A stretch of 64,000 nt of DNA from Campanula takesimana (taxonomy: Eukaryota; Streptophyta; Magnoliopsida; Asterales; Campanulaceae), in contig JAOWBW010000044.1 of NCBI GenBank assembly GCA_026119855.1, forward strand, positions 2,294,001-2,358,000, in the 5' to 3' direction. Positions within the stretch are counted from its first letter, which is position 1, and the number at the start of each line of letters is the position of its first letter. Below are positions 33,501-42,962 of the stretch, piece after piece. Made by a program: the position numbers and the translations under genes. The notes beneath the pieces are model-generated. The model saw only the letters and a list, made by a program, of their open reading frames with translations, was not told the DNA's origin and made no database searches.

Positions 33501-36500
33501 AAGAATGAGGCTTTAAGAAATTTCAAGGACTGGAAGACATTAGTGGAAAACCAGACAGGGAAGAAGATCAAGAAGCTCCGGACAGATAATGGTTTGGAGT
33601 TCTGCAGCACTGAGTTCGATTCGTTTTGCAGGGAGGTGGGGATTTCTAGACATCTCACCATCAGAGGCACGCCACAGCAGAATGGTGTAGCAGAGCGGAT
33701 GAATCAGACATTGCTTGAGAGGGCGAGGTGCATGATCTCCAATGCAGGGTTGTCTAAGCGGTTCTGGGCAGAAGCGGTTAGTACAGCATGTTACTTGATT
33801 AATCGTGGACCTCACGCCGGTATTGGCCTCAGAGTTCCCCAAGAGGTATGGACCGGTAAACCTGTTGATTATTCTATTTTAAGAGCTTTTGGGTGTACTG
33901 CTTATTATCATGTAGATGATGGGAAGTTAGAACCTAGAGCTAGAAAGGGAGTATTCATGGGGTATGGGGACGGTGTCAAGGGATACCGTATATGGTCTCC
34001 ATCAGAAAATAGGGTAATTATCAGTAGGAACGTCGTTTTTGATGAGAATTCTGTTATTAACCCTATTATGAGATCTACGATTGTTTCGAGTGTTGGCGGT
34101 GTTGATAAACAGGTGGAGCAACAAGATACTGAAGAGTTAGTTGTCCCACAGTCAGATGTTGATCAGGATCCACCGACAGAAACAGAGACTGAAGCACCAG
34201 AAAGTTCAAGTTCAGTTCCTGAAGAACATGGGTTAGCACAAGGAAGGTCTAGAAGAGCTAATTTCGGGAAGCCTCCGGAGAGGTATGGATTTGAAGACAT
34301 GGTGTCTTATGCACTGCAGGTTGCTGAGGAAGTGGAGCCCGGTCTTTCGGAACCTTCCACTTTCAAGGAAGCAGTTACATGTTCAGAGTCATCTCAGTGG
34401 TATGCGGCTATGGGTGATGAGATGGAGTCTCTTCACAAGAATCAGACTTGGTATTTGACCAAAAGGCCAGAAGGCAGAAAGATTGTGACTTGCAAGTGGA
34501 TCTTCAAGAAAAAGGAAGGGATGTCACCGGCAGAAGAGATCAAGTATAAAGCTCGCGTTGTTGCAAGGGGTTTCACACAGAGAGAAGGGGTGGACTATAA
34601 TGAGATATTCTCACCAGTGGTCAGACACACTTCGATCAGAGTGTTGTTAGCAATAGTAGCACAAAGGGATTTGGAGCTTGAGCAACTAGACGTCAAGACA
34701 GCTTTCTTGCATGGAGAGTTGGAGGAAGAGATATACATGACACAGCCGGAAGGATTCCAAGTTCCTGGTAAGGAAGATTATGTTTGTAGGTTGAAGAAAT
34801 CCTTGTATGGACTTAAGCAGTCGCCTAGGCAGTGGTACAAAAGGTTTGACAGCTATATGACAGAGATCGGATACACGAGGAGCCCGTATGATTGTTGTGT
34901 GTATCACAATAAGTTGGTAGATGGGTCGTACATCTATTTGGTGCTCTATGTAGATGATATGTTGATAGCAGCAGTCAAGAAGTCAGAGATTCAGAAGCTG
35001 AAAGGCTTACTGTCCGCAGAGTTTGAGATGAAGGATTTGGGTAGCGCGAAGAAAATTCTGGGTATGGAGATTTATAGAGACAGAGCCAAACGAAAGCTGT
35101 TCTTATCCCAGAAAGGTTACATCAAGAAAGTTTTAGAGAGGTTTGGTATGTCAACAGCTAAGGCTATAGATACTCCGAGTGCAGCGAATGCACGGTTGTC
35201 AGTTGCGTTTGGGCCCAAGTCGGTTGAGGAGAAAGAGTATATGGCTCGAGTACCCTATGCTAGTGCAGTTGGTAGTTTGATGTATGCTATGGTGTGCACT
35301 AGGCCGGATCTTGCACAGGCAGTTAGTGTTGTTAGTCGGTTCATGGGTAATCCGGGTAAAGAACATTGGCAGGCTGTGAAGCGGATCTTGAGGTATCTTA
35401 GAGGTACCAGTGATGTCGGTCTCATCTATGGAGGTGGAGCAGAGTGTGCAGTAGAGGGGTTCTCAGATTCGGACTATTCGGGTGATGTTGATACAAGAAG
35501 ATCGATGACCGGATATGTATTCATGCTTGGTGGGTCAGTTGTCAGTTGGAAGGCTACATTGCAGGCGACAGTGACGTTGTCTACAACAGAAGCAGAATAC
35601 ATGGCATTGACAGAGTCCGCTAAGGAAGGAATATGGTTGAAGGGATTGATCAGCGATCTTGGGATACATCAGGATCAGGCTATTATTTATTGCGATAGTT
35701 TGAGCGCGATTTGTTTGGCCAAGGATCAAGTTCATCATGAGAGGACCAAGCACATTGATGTCAGATATCATTTTCTAAGGGATGAGAAACGGGTAAAGGT
35801 GAAGAAGGTAGGGACGGCGGACAACCCTGCAGATATGTTCACGAAACCCCTGACTGGGAGCAAGTTCCAACATTGTTTGGACTTGCTTAATGTTCGCAGC
35901 TATTAGATAGCAGAAGAGGTGAGGGGGGAGGAAAGATTTGTTATTTGGGAGATTCAAAGTCAAGGTGGAGATTTGTTAAGTTTAATGCCTTTGAAATTGG
36001 GGACGCCAAATTTAGTGGGTTAAATTAACAAGTTCATAATTCCGGGACAGAAGGAGTAAAAGGTTTTTTGGCTAAGGCTTGAAGCCTAGGCCATAAAAAC
36101 AGAAACTTTTGCCTTGCATTAACGCCAAAGGCTACAGTAACTTAGGCGCATGGGCCAAGTTTGACCAAAGTGGGTATTTTTGATTTTCTTTGTGTCAGCC
36201 TAGCCTATGTACGTATTAGGCAAGGACTAAGAAAGGAATTGAGATTCCTAATTAATTGGTCAACCAGTATTAGGAATCCTAGTTAGAATTAATTAGGACT
36301 TAGTCCGGGTAGATACAGGCGTGTATATTATACTCCCTCTGTCCCAAATTAATTCAGTTAGTCAGTTTGCTCAGTTTTTACACAGAACAGAGAGATCAAT
36401 AATTCTAAATCTAGGGTTTGCACAGTCAGGAATTTTGTGATCAAAATTCGTGCAAAGTAGATTAGTGTGATCTTGTGTAATTGTTTCTCCAGTGATAATA

Positions 36501-39500
36501 ATATTCTCTCCCCTCCCCGTGGACGTAGCCAAGTTGGTGAACCACGTAAATCTGTGTTCTTGTGATCGCTCTATTTTCTCATCAAGTCTAGTTCAATTGC
36601 TCTAACAACTACTATAACCGAAACATGGCAGGTTCTCAAAGAGGTCAACTGAAGTACTTGAAAACAAAAATTAATGGCCACTCATTTAGGGATGGAGAAG
36701 GAAACTGTTGATGGTAATATACCATTAGCATGACCTGTTAGTTAGTTAGTACCTCAATTAGGTTAGAATTTCAATGATATAGGGTGGAATAGGTATAGTT
36801 ACCCACTCTACATGATAGTGAAACTATATCAAAGATGGTAGAGGTAAAAGTGCCAAGCCCGTTTTAGGTCTGTAACAAAAAATATGGAATGGCGGAAAGA
36901 AAGTTGAATGTTGATAAAAGTGACATTAGTCCTCCTGATTTCGCCTTTTCTTGAACTTTAACTAGCTACATCATGTTGACTTTAAACAAAAGTGTAACAC
37001 TTACTAGTATAGGGGACTGAGGTAGTAGCAACACCTAAAAGGATATTGGCTGTCCCGTTTTGTGAATTAAATAGGCTTTTTCAGTTGAGTGGGTTCTCTG
37101 AAAGTTTTTAATTTTCGTGATAGAAAGGATGAGCCGAGGGGAAATCTTTTACTTGAGTGACTTATGAAATTAGTCTTTTTTGTAAAGTGTTTGCATAGAT
37201 CGTGTATACTCCCTACGTCCCACTAAACGATGCACTCTTTACCTAAAGGGTGTCCCACTGAAAAATGCACTTTCCTACAATGGAAACTTTAAAATATTTC
37301 TTTATTCAATGGGACCCACTTGCATACTCACAACAACTATCCACTCACTATTCCCTATTCTCTCTCCTATTTAACTCTTCAACTCACAACACTGACACCA
37401 CTTACACATTTTCGTAATCTCCGTGCCTAAAACAAAAGTGCATATTTTAGTGGGACGGAGGGAAGTATAATCCATAGGAGTTGCTTCCTCACCAACACTA
37501 TCTAATTTGCTTTGTTATCTTCTTGGTTCCTCCATTTGCTCCAATCTGCATAGCTTCAAGAGTTTGATTTACAGTATTTCTGAAGGTTGTTGTGTCCTTT
37601 AAGGGTTATGTTATTCTGGAGATTGAGTTACCTTCACCTTACTAACTTCAGCATTTGAACTTTTCCTTGCATTACAGGCTATTGGAGTTGCTGGAGATGT
37701 TCGAAAACGAGAGGATGTTGCTAGGGCTTTAGAATCAACAATTAACCGTTTTGGCAAGCTTGACATTCTTGTGAATGCTGCAGCTGGAAATTTCCTAGTT
37801 GCTGCGGAGGATTTAACTCCCAAGGGCTTTCAAACAGGTATGTTCTTTTTACATATTGACCATTGTGAAGTCCTTTTGACTCTTAATTACTGTAAACTAT
37901 TGCATCTTTCAAGATTAAACAGAAGGCAAGTGCTAAAAGGAAAATATGTGAAAGGAATAGTTTCTAATTCCTGTTGTTAGACTACAATTCTTTATACACT
38001 TTCTAAGGATTTAACAGGAGTTCAGTTGCTGAAATTTGGAGGAGGTTATATGATTACAAGAAATCCACACTTCATGAGCTTCAATGTAACAGAGCTGAAG
38101 TGTCAAGTGTGTGAGTATATATATATATATATGAATATAGTCAACATACACATGTATGTATATCTATATACACACACATACATACTCATGCATGTTGAGA
38201 GATATTGAAAGCACTATGAAGGTGTGCAACTATGGTTAACTCAGTCAAACTATTTTCATTTGTGACTGAGCTTAGCTTTAATTATGTTTGTGATAAAAAG
38301 GTTGAAATTTTCTCATTGTGTAACTAAATGTAGAAACTTTGGAATGTACTAGTTTACCATAGTGTGCCCTTAAGGCAAGGTTCTAAAAAACGCTAGGCGG
38401 TAGCTAGGCGCCGCAGGGGCGCCTAGGCGGGGCCGAGAATTCAGAAATAACTATAATATCCTAGACGGGACCTAGGCGTTTCATGAACGCCTAGCGCCTA
38501 GGCGGGTCCTAGGCGGCCTAGACGGGCTTCTTTTAGAACTTTACCTTAAGGTCATAAGGCGCTTACTGTTTACCTTACTGTTTGCAGTCATGGACATCGA
38601 TTCAGTGGGCACTTTTACCATGTGCCATGAAGCGCTCAAGTACCTTAAGAAAGGAGCCCAAGGAAAGGAATCATCCACTGGTGGGATAATCATAAACATA
38701 AGTGCAACTTTGCATTACACAGCAAGCTGGTATCAGATTCATGTTTCGGCTGCCAAGGTTTGTCGAACGACATGTTGAACATTACATATCAACTGAATTT
38801 GTCTAATACTCCCTCCGTCCCAGAAAGATAGTCTCATTTGACTTTTGGTTGTCAACTGTTCTTTGTTATTTGATTAATTATTAGGTAACTTATCAATAAC
38901 AATTGTTTAGAATTTCACTGGGATGATTAGATTGACATTGATGTTTGGTCAAAATTTACTTGTGTTGACCATCAAAGGTCAAATGAGACTCTTTTCGGGA
39001 CGGAGGGAGTGGCTTCTTAAGTTTTCTTGTTTGTAACAGGCAGCTGTTGATAGTCTTACAAGGAGTTTGGCATTAGAATGGGGAACAGATTATGATATTA
39101 GAGTCAATGGTATTGCACCAGGGCCTATTCAGGACACGACTGGTCTCAGTAAACTTGCACCCAAGGAGATAGGGAGCAAATCAAGAGAAAAGGAACCTTT
39201 ATTTAGATTGGGTGAAAAGTGGGATATTGCTATGGCTGCTCTCTACTTATCATCTGATGCAGGTAGTATCTACTTCTTTCTGCATAATAGAAATTTATTA
39301 CGTACTATGATAGATGGGCTTGTAGTGATGTTATATGTCGATATCAATTCCTTGTTATCTTGTATCTCAACATTGACCTGTTATTCTTGAGTTCTGATTG
39401 GATTTTTGGTGCTTAGACGAAAGGGAGGGCACTCGAGGTGGTTTGTAAGCATCTCATGAGGTCCTTTTAGAACTCATTATTAGATGGAATGGAGTTAGAC

Positions 39501-40242
39501 ATTGTGAGTAAAGACTAAAGAGACATCTGCCATGTTTAATACTCACTCCGTCCCAAAGTGATAGTCCCATTTGCCATTTTTGTTTGTCCCATAAGGATTG
39601 TCCCATTTCTAAATTAGATAGGTCAAAATTATTGAACTTCCATAATTGCCCAACGAGGAGGGTGTGAGAGAGAATGATAGTAGTGTCCAATGAGAACAAT
39701 CACAAGGGGAGTAATGGAGTAATAACTAAACATTATCAAGGATAGGAGACGTACGTGACACTAAGTTGTTAAAATGTTTGAATAGTCAAATGAGACTATC
39801 GTTATGGAACGGAGGGAGCATCATTCAACATCTATGTGTGTATGATATGCACTATTGAACCTTTGACTTAAAAGGAACTTTGTGGTTTACTTGAGGAAGT
39901 AATATAAGAGGAGGTAAGCAAATAATGGACATAATTGCTTATCAAACAGGGAATCCTCAGATGGATTCTGCCGAAGTCATAGGCCGTAAGCCATCAAGAT
40001 ATTAGTTTTTAGCTTTCAATGACATTAAGAAGTGGGCAAATTTCAAATTTGTTCTTGATCATTATTGTTGTGGTTTTATGTTTGAAGGAAAATACGTGAA
40101 CGGAACAACAATGATAGTGGACGGAGGACTATGGCTGAGCAGACCTCGTTATCTCCCGAAGGAGGCAGTGAAGCAACTCTCTCGGGCGGTAGAGAAGAAG
40201 TCTAGAGAAGCCCCTGTTGGAGTTCCAAAGAGCAAGCTCTGA
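30373..40242 (+). CDS. SDRB: Peroxisomal 2,4-dienoyl-CoA reductase (short-chain dehydrogenase/reductase), five exons
   Basis: The exons 30373-30561, 37678-37837, 38588-38757, 39040-39262 and 40088-40242 join in frame to 298 codons, the length I recall for the Arabidopsis protein. All introns are GT-AG. The enzyme uses NADPH to reduce 2,4-dienoyl-CoA during beta-oxidation of unsaturated fatty acids. Visible marks: Rossmann TGGGSGIG (residues 19-26), GRR at 44-46 for the NADPH phosphate, GDV at 69-71, NAAAG at 96-100, NISATLHYT at 153-161, HVSAAK with Lys173, and IAPGPI. The usual SDR tyrosine four residues before Lys173 is absent, as in the peroxisomal DECR group. The C-terminus SKL is a PTS1 signal. 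Intron 1 (7116 bp) contains a complete copia element; the coding sequence itself is intact. Confidence 0.93.
31196..31829 (+). repeat. 5' LTR of the Tork-like element
   Basis: TGTTAAGTTT...CTCTAACA. Includes two inward-inverted Stowaway-like ends (GGGACAGAAGGAGTA near 31268 and TACTCCCTCTGTCCC near 31553) and a C-rich stretch near 31735. Confidence 0.96.
31832..31845 (+). promoter_or_regulatory. Primer-binding site of the Tork-like element
   Basis: TGGCACCAGAGCTT, two bases after the LTR. It differs from the common TGGTATCAGAGC at two positions. Confidence 0.75.
31893..35906 (+). CDS. Gag-pol polyprotein of the Tork-like copia element (1337 aa)
   Basis: Domains in order: gag (about 1-245), zinc knuckle CNFCKEKGHWKFDC (252-265), aspartic protease WILDSGAS (DSG 308-310), gag-pre-integrase HHCC (LWHIRLGH near 440, CEHC near 472-475), integrase core D502, D565, E601, a linker with GKPPERYG, reverse transcriptase with YVDD at 1019-1022, and RNase H (SDSDYSGD near 1191, TEAEYMA near 1232, YCDS near 1267). 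All catalytic residues I can check are present and the frame has no stop, so the copy looks coding-competent. Start ATG at 31893 follows AGAAG. Homologous in layout to Tnt1-94 polyprotein. Minus-strand ORFs across it are shadows. Confidence 0.96.
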   Translation: MGQGADSIDKFNGKNSFSLWQIKMKALLVDKDLWEPLEIAIRDRKDPKGKAITTEESEKDKQTAAKEAAALKKLDQKAHAKIIRQLDDEILTNVAGTESGSDLWLKLEDMYMTRSLTNKLYLKKKLYDCRMTEGTPINDHLDRFTSALLELRNIGVVVDDEDAALQLLVSLPMSYEHYVDSCINRKDGISLEEVKTSLKTRELRRKASGNETGTQSSGLVASSSGGNKGSSGKKNNKGNSSHKKGPKPGDICNFCKEKGHWKFDCPRKKRGEAPVRAEAMVAKGSGSDEDYALVTSESARASDAWILDSGASYHISPRREWFTDYRQVDGGDISMANSAVCKVVGIGSIKIRTHDGRFVTLNEVRHVPLMTKNLISLSQLDSKGFSFKGKGGAVSVCNGSEVVLRGLKRGSLYFLQGRTPTGSAMVASSEVNEGDMSKLWHIRLGHMSIRGMQELAKRDLLCGHKIDDLKFCEHCVLGKMKRNSFPKGIHNTKGVLDYIHADCWGPSRQESLRGHRYFLSIIDDYSRRTWVIIMKHKNEALRNFKDWKTLVENQTGKKIKKLRTDNGLEFCSTEFDSFCREVGISRHLTIRGTPQQNGVAERMNQTLLERARCMISNAGLSKRFWAEAVSTACYLINRGPHAGIGLRVPQEVWTGKPVDYSILRAFGCTAYYHVDDGKLEPRARKGVFMGYGDGVKGYRIWSPSENRVIISRNVVFDENSVINPIMRSTIVSSVGGVDKQVEQQDTEELVVPQSDVDQDPPTETETEAPESSSSVPEEHGLAQGRSRRANFGKPPERYGFEDMVSYALQVAEEVEPGLSEPSTFKEAVTCSESSQWYAAMGDEMESLHKNQTWYLTKRPEGRKIVTCKWIFKKKEGMSPAEEIKYKARVVARGFTQREGVDYNEIFSPVVRHTSIRVLLAIVAQRDLELEQLDVKTAFLHGELEEEIYMTQPEGFQVPGKEDYVCRLKKSLYGLKQSPRQWYKRFDSYMTEIGYTRSPYDCCVYHNKLVDGSYIYLVLYVDDMLIAAVKKSEIQKLKGLLSAEFEMKDLGSAKKILGMEIYRDRAKRKLFLSQKGYIKKVLERFGMSTAKAIDTPSAANARLSVAFGPKSVEEKEYMARVPYASAVGSLMYAMVCTRPDLAQAVSVVSRFMGNPGKEHWQAVKRILRYLRGTSDVGLIYGGGAECAVEGFSDSDYSGDVDTRRSMTGYVFMLGGSVVSWKATLQATVTLSTTEAEYMALTESAKEGIWLKGLISDLGIHQDQAIIYCDSLSAICLAKDQVHHERTKHIDVRYHFLRDEKRVKVKKVGTADNPADMFTKPLTGSKFQHCLDLLNVRSY
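35962..35973 (+). promoter_or_regulatory. Polypurine tract of the Tork-like element
   Basis: AAGGTGGAGATT directly precedes the 3' LTR; it primes plus-strand DNA synthesis in this family. Confidence 0.8.
35974..36607 (+). repeat. 3' LTR of the Tork-like element
   Basis: 634 bp. I find no difference from the 5' LTR on a full read-through. Confidence 0.96.
37209..37465. mobile_element. Stowaway-like MITE in SDRB intron 1
   Basis: CTCCCTACGTCCCACTAAA at the left and TTTAGTGGGACGGAGGGAAG at the right are inverted copies; TA flanks both ends. 257 bp. Confidence 0.85.
37678..37837 (+). CDS. SDRB: SDRB exon 2 (residues 64-116)
   Basis: Acceptor ATTACAG at 37671-37677, donor GTATGT at 37838. Codes AIGVAGDVRKREDVARAL through GFQT plus one base. 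Contains GDV and NAAAGNF. Confidence 0.92.
38376..38543. mobile_element. hAT-like MITE in SDRB intron 2
   Basis: 168 bp between two copies of CCTTAAGG (38368-38375 and 38544-38551), an 8-bp duplication as made by hAT transposases. The ends AAGGTTCTAAAA and TTTTAGAACTTT are inverted. The interior is rich in GCCTAGGCG palindromes, a pattern seen in a widespread plant MITE type. Confidence 0.8.
38588..38757 (+). CDS. SDRB: SDRB exon 3 (residues 117-173)
   Basis: Acceptor TTTGCAG before 38588, donor GTTTGT at 38758. Codes VMDIDSVGTF through HVSAAK, including the NISATLHYT active-site strand. Confidence 0.92.
38809..39009. mobile_element. Stowaway-like MITE in SDRB intron 3
   Basis: CTCCCTCCGTCCCAGAAAGA at the left, with GTCTCATTTGAC further in, is mirrored by GTCAAATGAGACTC and TTCGGGACGGAGGGAG at the right. 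It fills most of the 282-bp intron; its right end is only about 30 bp from the splice acceptor. Confidence 0.88.
39040..39262 (+). CDS. SDRB: SDRB exon 4 (residues 174-247)
   Basis: Acceptor TGTAACAG before 39040, donor GTAGTA at 39263. Codes AAVDSLTRSLALEWG, VNGIAPGPI and the GEKWDIAMAALYLSSDA helix. Confidence 0.92.
39542..39818. mobile_element. Stowaway-like MITE in SDRB intron 4
   Basis: Left CTCACTCCGTCCCAAAGTGA and right AACGGAGGGAG, with the inner AATAGTCAAATGAGACTATC as in the intron-3 copy. About 277 bp, more diverged. Confidence 0.8.
40088..40242 (+). CDS. SDRB: SDRB exon 5 (residues 248-298), ends in PTS1
   Basis: Acceptor TTTGAAG before 40088. Codes GKYVNGTTMIVDGGLWL to the stop at 40240-40242. 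The last three residues SKL are the canonical peroxisomal import tripeptide. Confidence 0.93.
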
Positions 40243-40480
40243 TTCATCATTACTTTCCTACATTATCTCATTCCCCAAATCACAATGCTTGGATCTTTTT
40301 CATTTGGGTACTCATTTATGTTATAAAGACCACTCGATTTCAAAGCTTGGTATATGTTTCTATTCTATAAAAAAGTTCAAACGAAATTTAGAATGTGGGA
40401 CACTATGTGATGAACAAGAATAAATTTCTTCCTCCCCAAATCCTTTTTTGACTAAAGGCATCCCAAGTAATTGTTCGTTC
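40243..40480 (+). terminator. SDRB 3' UTR with AATAAA at 40419
   Basis: A/T-rich with an AATAAA hexamer at 40419-40424, a reasonable polyadenylation signal about 180 bp after the stop. The site of cleavage cannot be seen from sequence alone. Confidence 0.5.
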
Positions 40481-40692
40481 GTAACGAAGTTTAAAGGAGA
40501 TTTGGTTTAAGTGTAGGCTCCATTATTCGAAAAGCGTTAGGTTTTTTTCATGAAGTTGAGCAATTTATATTTGATTGTACGTCTTGATCTAAATCTTCTA
40601 ATTTGGAATGAGTTTCTGACTTTTATGAAGCGTCATTCTCTTTGAGATTTATTAAATTTGTGTTGTTTGTTTTTCTAAAAAAAAAAAAAACA
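40481..40692 (+). mobile_element. LINE-like 3' fragment with A tail
   Basis: Resembles 28985-29165 in sequence order and ends in an A14 run at about 40677-40690. Likely the 3' end of a non-LTR element copy; no upstream duplication found. Confidence 0.5.
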
Positions 40693-40699
40693 ATAGTTG

Positions 40700-41601
40700 A
40701 GTGGGCGTTAACCATATTCTCCCTCCACCCGTTCTCACTTCTCACTTATTCCATTTTGGTCTGTTTCAGCTCACTTGAGACTTCTCAAAATAGCCTACTT
40801 TTTATAATTTTATATTCATTCTGCCCCCCTTCATTCTCTCTTTTCATTATCTACCACTCAATTTATTCAACTAACACTACTATTTATCACTCATTCTATT
40901 TTTTTAAAATGACAAAAAAATTCACCCTTCCTTCTCCTCTCCTCTCCTCTCATTCTAATTTTTCTGTTTCTGTAAGCCTATTGCGTATTTTGTTCTTTCC
41001 TTAAGGTTCTATAGATCTGTTACACAATCACGAAGTCTTTAATTTGTACTGGTCGGTAACCCGTGCTTTGCACGTAAAACTAATTTACTATTTTTTCGTA
41101 TTTTATTTTTTTATGTTTTTACTTAATAAAGTAACATAATAACTTTTTGTAATATAATTATATTGTATATGAATTAAAACATTTGCTTACAAATTTAGGA
41201 AAATTATGTTAATTTTCTAATTTTGTTGTAATATAATGATAATTGAAATTTAAATATAAAGATAAATTATTATCATTATGAATTAATTTTTAATTTTATA
41301 GATAATTGACTTGATAATATTAGCTATTGTTCAAGAATGATTTTATATACACATTATGATTAGTAGATATAAGATTTTTTTAATTTATTTAATAATTATC
41401 AATAATAGTTAATATAAATATTAACTATAATAATGATTAACCATTTAATAGTTAACTATTATTTGCTTAATAGTATTAGCTAATAATATTATTTACAATA
41501 TAAAGTAATTACTATAGTTATCTATTATAATAACTATTACTAATAATAATTACTATAATAGTTAACTATTATAGTAACTATTAAGATTATTAGTAATAAT
41601 T
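40700..41601. other. AT-rich DNA, no gene
   Basis: A lone Stowaway-type end (CTCCCTCCACCCGTTCTCAC) lies near 40721. CCCGTGCTTTGCACG near 41069 is a small palindrome seen at the ends of some plant DNA elements. From 41090 to 41600 the DNA is almost pure A/T with imperfect inverted repeats of TTAACTATTATA type. Confidence 0.4.
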
Positions 41602-42387
41602 TGTAAGGACCCCAAAAACCCGTCCCTATTTATTTTATATTTTTTTTTGGGATTTTAATTTGAACTTATGTGTGCATTTTATGTGTTGCATCATAATTTA
41701 TGACTTGCACATATTGTATGATTAAATGTGCTATTTACTTAGTTAGTAGTAATAATGATTAAGGGAGTTAAATGATTAAGTTGAAACTTTAGAGTCCTTT
41801 GTGAAAATATAACTACAGGGGCTTAAGTGTTAAAAATGAAACTTGGGTGACCAAAGTTGGAAAAATGGGATAAAAACCTTTATAACTTATCCTTCTTTCT
41901 CCCTCTTTCTCTGTGTTCACAACTCTGCAACATTTCTACGTTTCAACTTAGGGTTAGGAGAAAAAGGTAAGTTCAACCAATTTCGATTTATATCTTTTTA
42001 TTTACCACTCCGTTTTAAAATCTAATTATATAAAAATGATAGGGGCGTTGAGTAGGTCATTTCTACCCGATCAAAACATATTTCTGCGATAATTTTTCCG
42101 GAAATAGGTAAGTTAATAATTCTCCTTTAAATGTTAAAATGGTCATATATGTTATACTTGATACTTGTACTTGTTATTTTTGTGAATTGGATAATATTTG
42201 TGATACTTGTAATTTTGGGACAAAGGGAGTATTTGGTATGTTGGTTTGGTTGGGTTCAAAGTGGTGTTAAAGTTGTTTTGAGACTGATTTTGTAGCCTTA
42301 GCAAAGTTATAAGTGTTAATGTGCAGTACTTTTGGGACGGTGAAACGAAAGGAGTAACATTAGCAAAGTTTGGGCCTGTCAAGTTTT

Positions 42388-42496
42388 TGGGCGACCGCCC
42401 AGAAAGGGGTTGGGCGACCGCCCATGCTATCTGAAAGGCTTGGTCTGGAACAGGGTATTTTGGGCGACCGCCCAGTCTGGTATGGGCGACCGCCCA
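42388..42496 (+). repeat. Four TGGGCGACCGCCCA inverted repeats
   Basis: At 42388, 42411, 42461 and 42483, in two close pairs. Each is a perfect 6-bp arm repeat around AC. The 3' LTR repeats the set at 63212, 63235, 63295 and 63317 (last one with G to A). Confidence 0.95.
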
Positions 42497-42824
42497 TAAG
42501 TGCTGAAATGTTGAATTGTTCCAATCCAAGTGATTTAGAGTTCAATCTTGGTCTAGGTCTTAGGTGATATCCTAGAGTACCTAGAGGGTTGTTGTGGAAC
42601 ACTCTAGTGTTTGAAATCGGTTCCTTTGTGAACATATGTGTTTTGGAATTTGACTGAACGTTAATTGGATATAGTTGAACATCCTTTGATGTGGTTTGAA
42701 TTGGTTCATCTTTGTGATGTGTTTGGCTTGGTTCCCTACTTTGGAATCATTGGCCTCGGTTGTTGTTTAAGAAAGTATTTATTACAGTGCTTTGTTTGAA
42801 AGTCCAGCTGGTTTTGTGTTATCG

Positions 42825-42962
42825 AGTGGAGGTGGAAAGGATTATAGTGGCACACAGTCAAGTTCACTATAAGGCTTTTCCACTGAACCTTTTTCTTAAT
42901 CTAGTGGAGGTGGAAAGAATTATAGTGGCACACAGCCAAGTTCACTATAAGGCTTGTCCACT
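42825..42962 (+). repeat. Two copies of a 60-nt nested hairpin
   Basis: 42825-42884 and 42903-42962. Outer arms AGTGGA/TCCACT, inner arms TATAGTG/CACTATA, with a 15-nt loop. The copies differ at about four positions, none breaking a stem. Both are present in the 3' LTR at 63651-63710 and 63728-63787. Confidence 0.9.

Larger units (their letters stand above)
31196..36607 (+). mobile_element. Complete Tnt1/Tork-like copia retrotransposon in SDRB intron 1
   Basis: 5412 bp with 634-bp LTRs, a primer site, one full-length ORF and a PPT. ACTAC at 31191-31195 and 36608-36612 is the 5-bp target duplication. The two LTRs read as identical, so the insertion is very young. It lies in the same direction as the host gene. 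Its length, LTR size and single-ORF layout match Tnt1. Confidence 0.96.

Noticed and set aside
38026..38208. Small ORF in SDRB intron 2
   Set aside because: Driven by TA/CA microsatellite sequence and lies between well-supported splice sites.
42152..42635. Overlapping ORFs at the GGGCGACCGCCC units
   Set aside because: Explained by palindromic repeats that open frames on both strands; no protein family resemblance.
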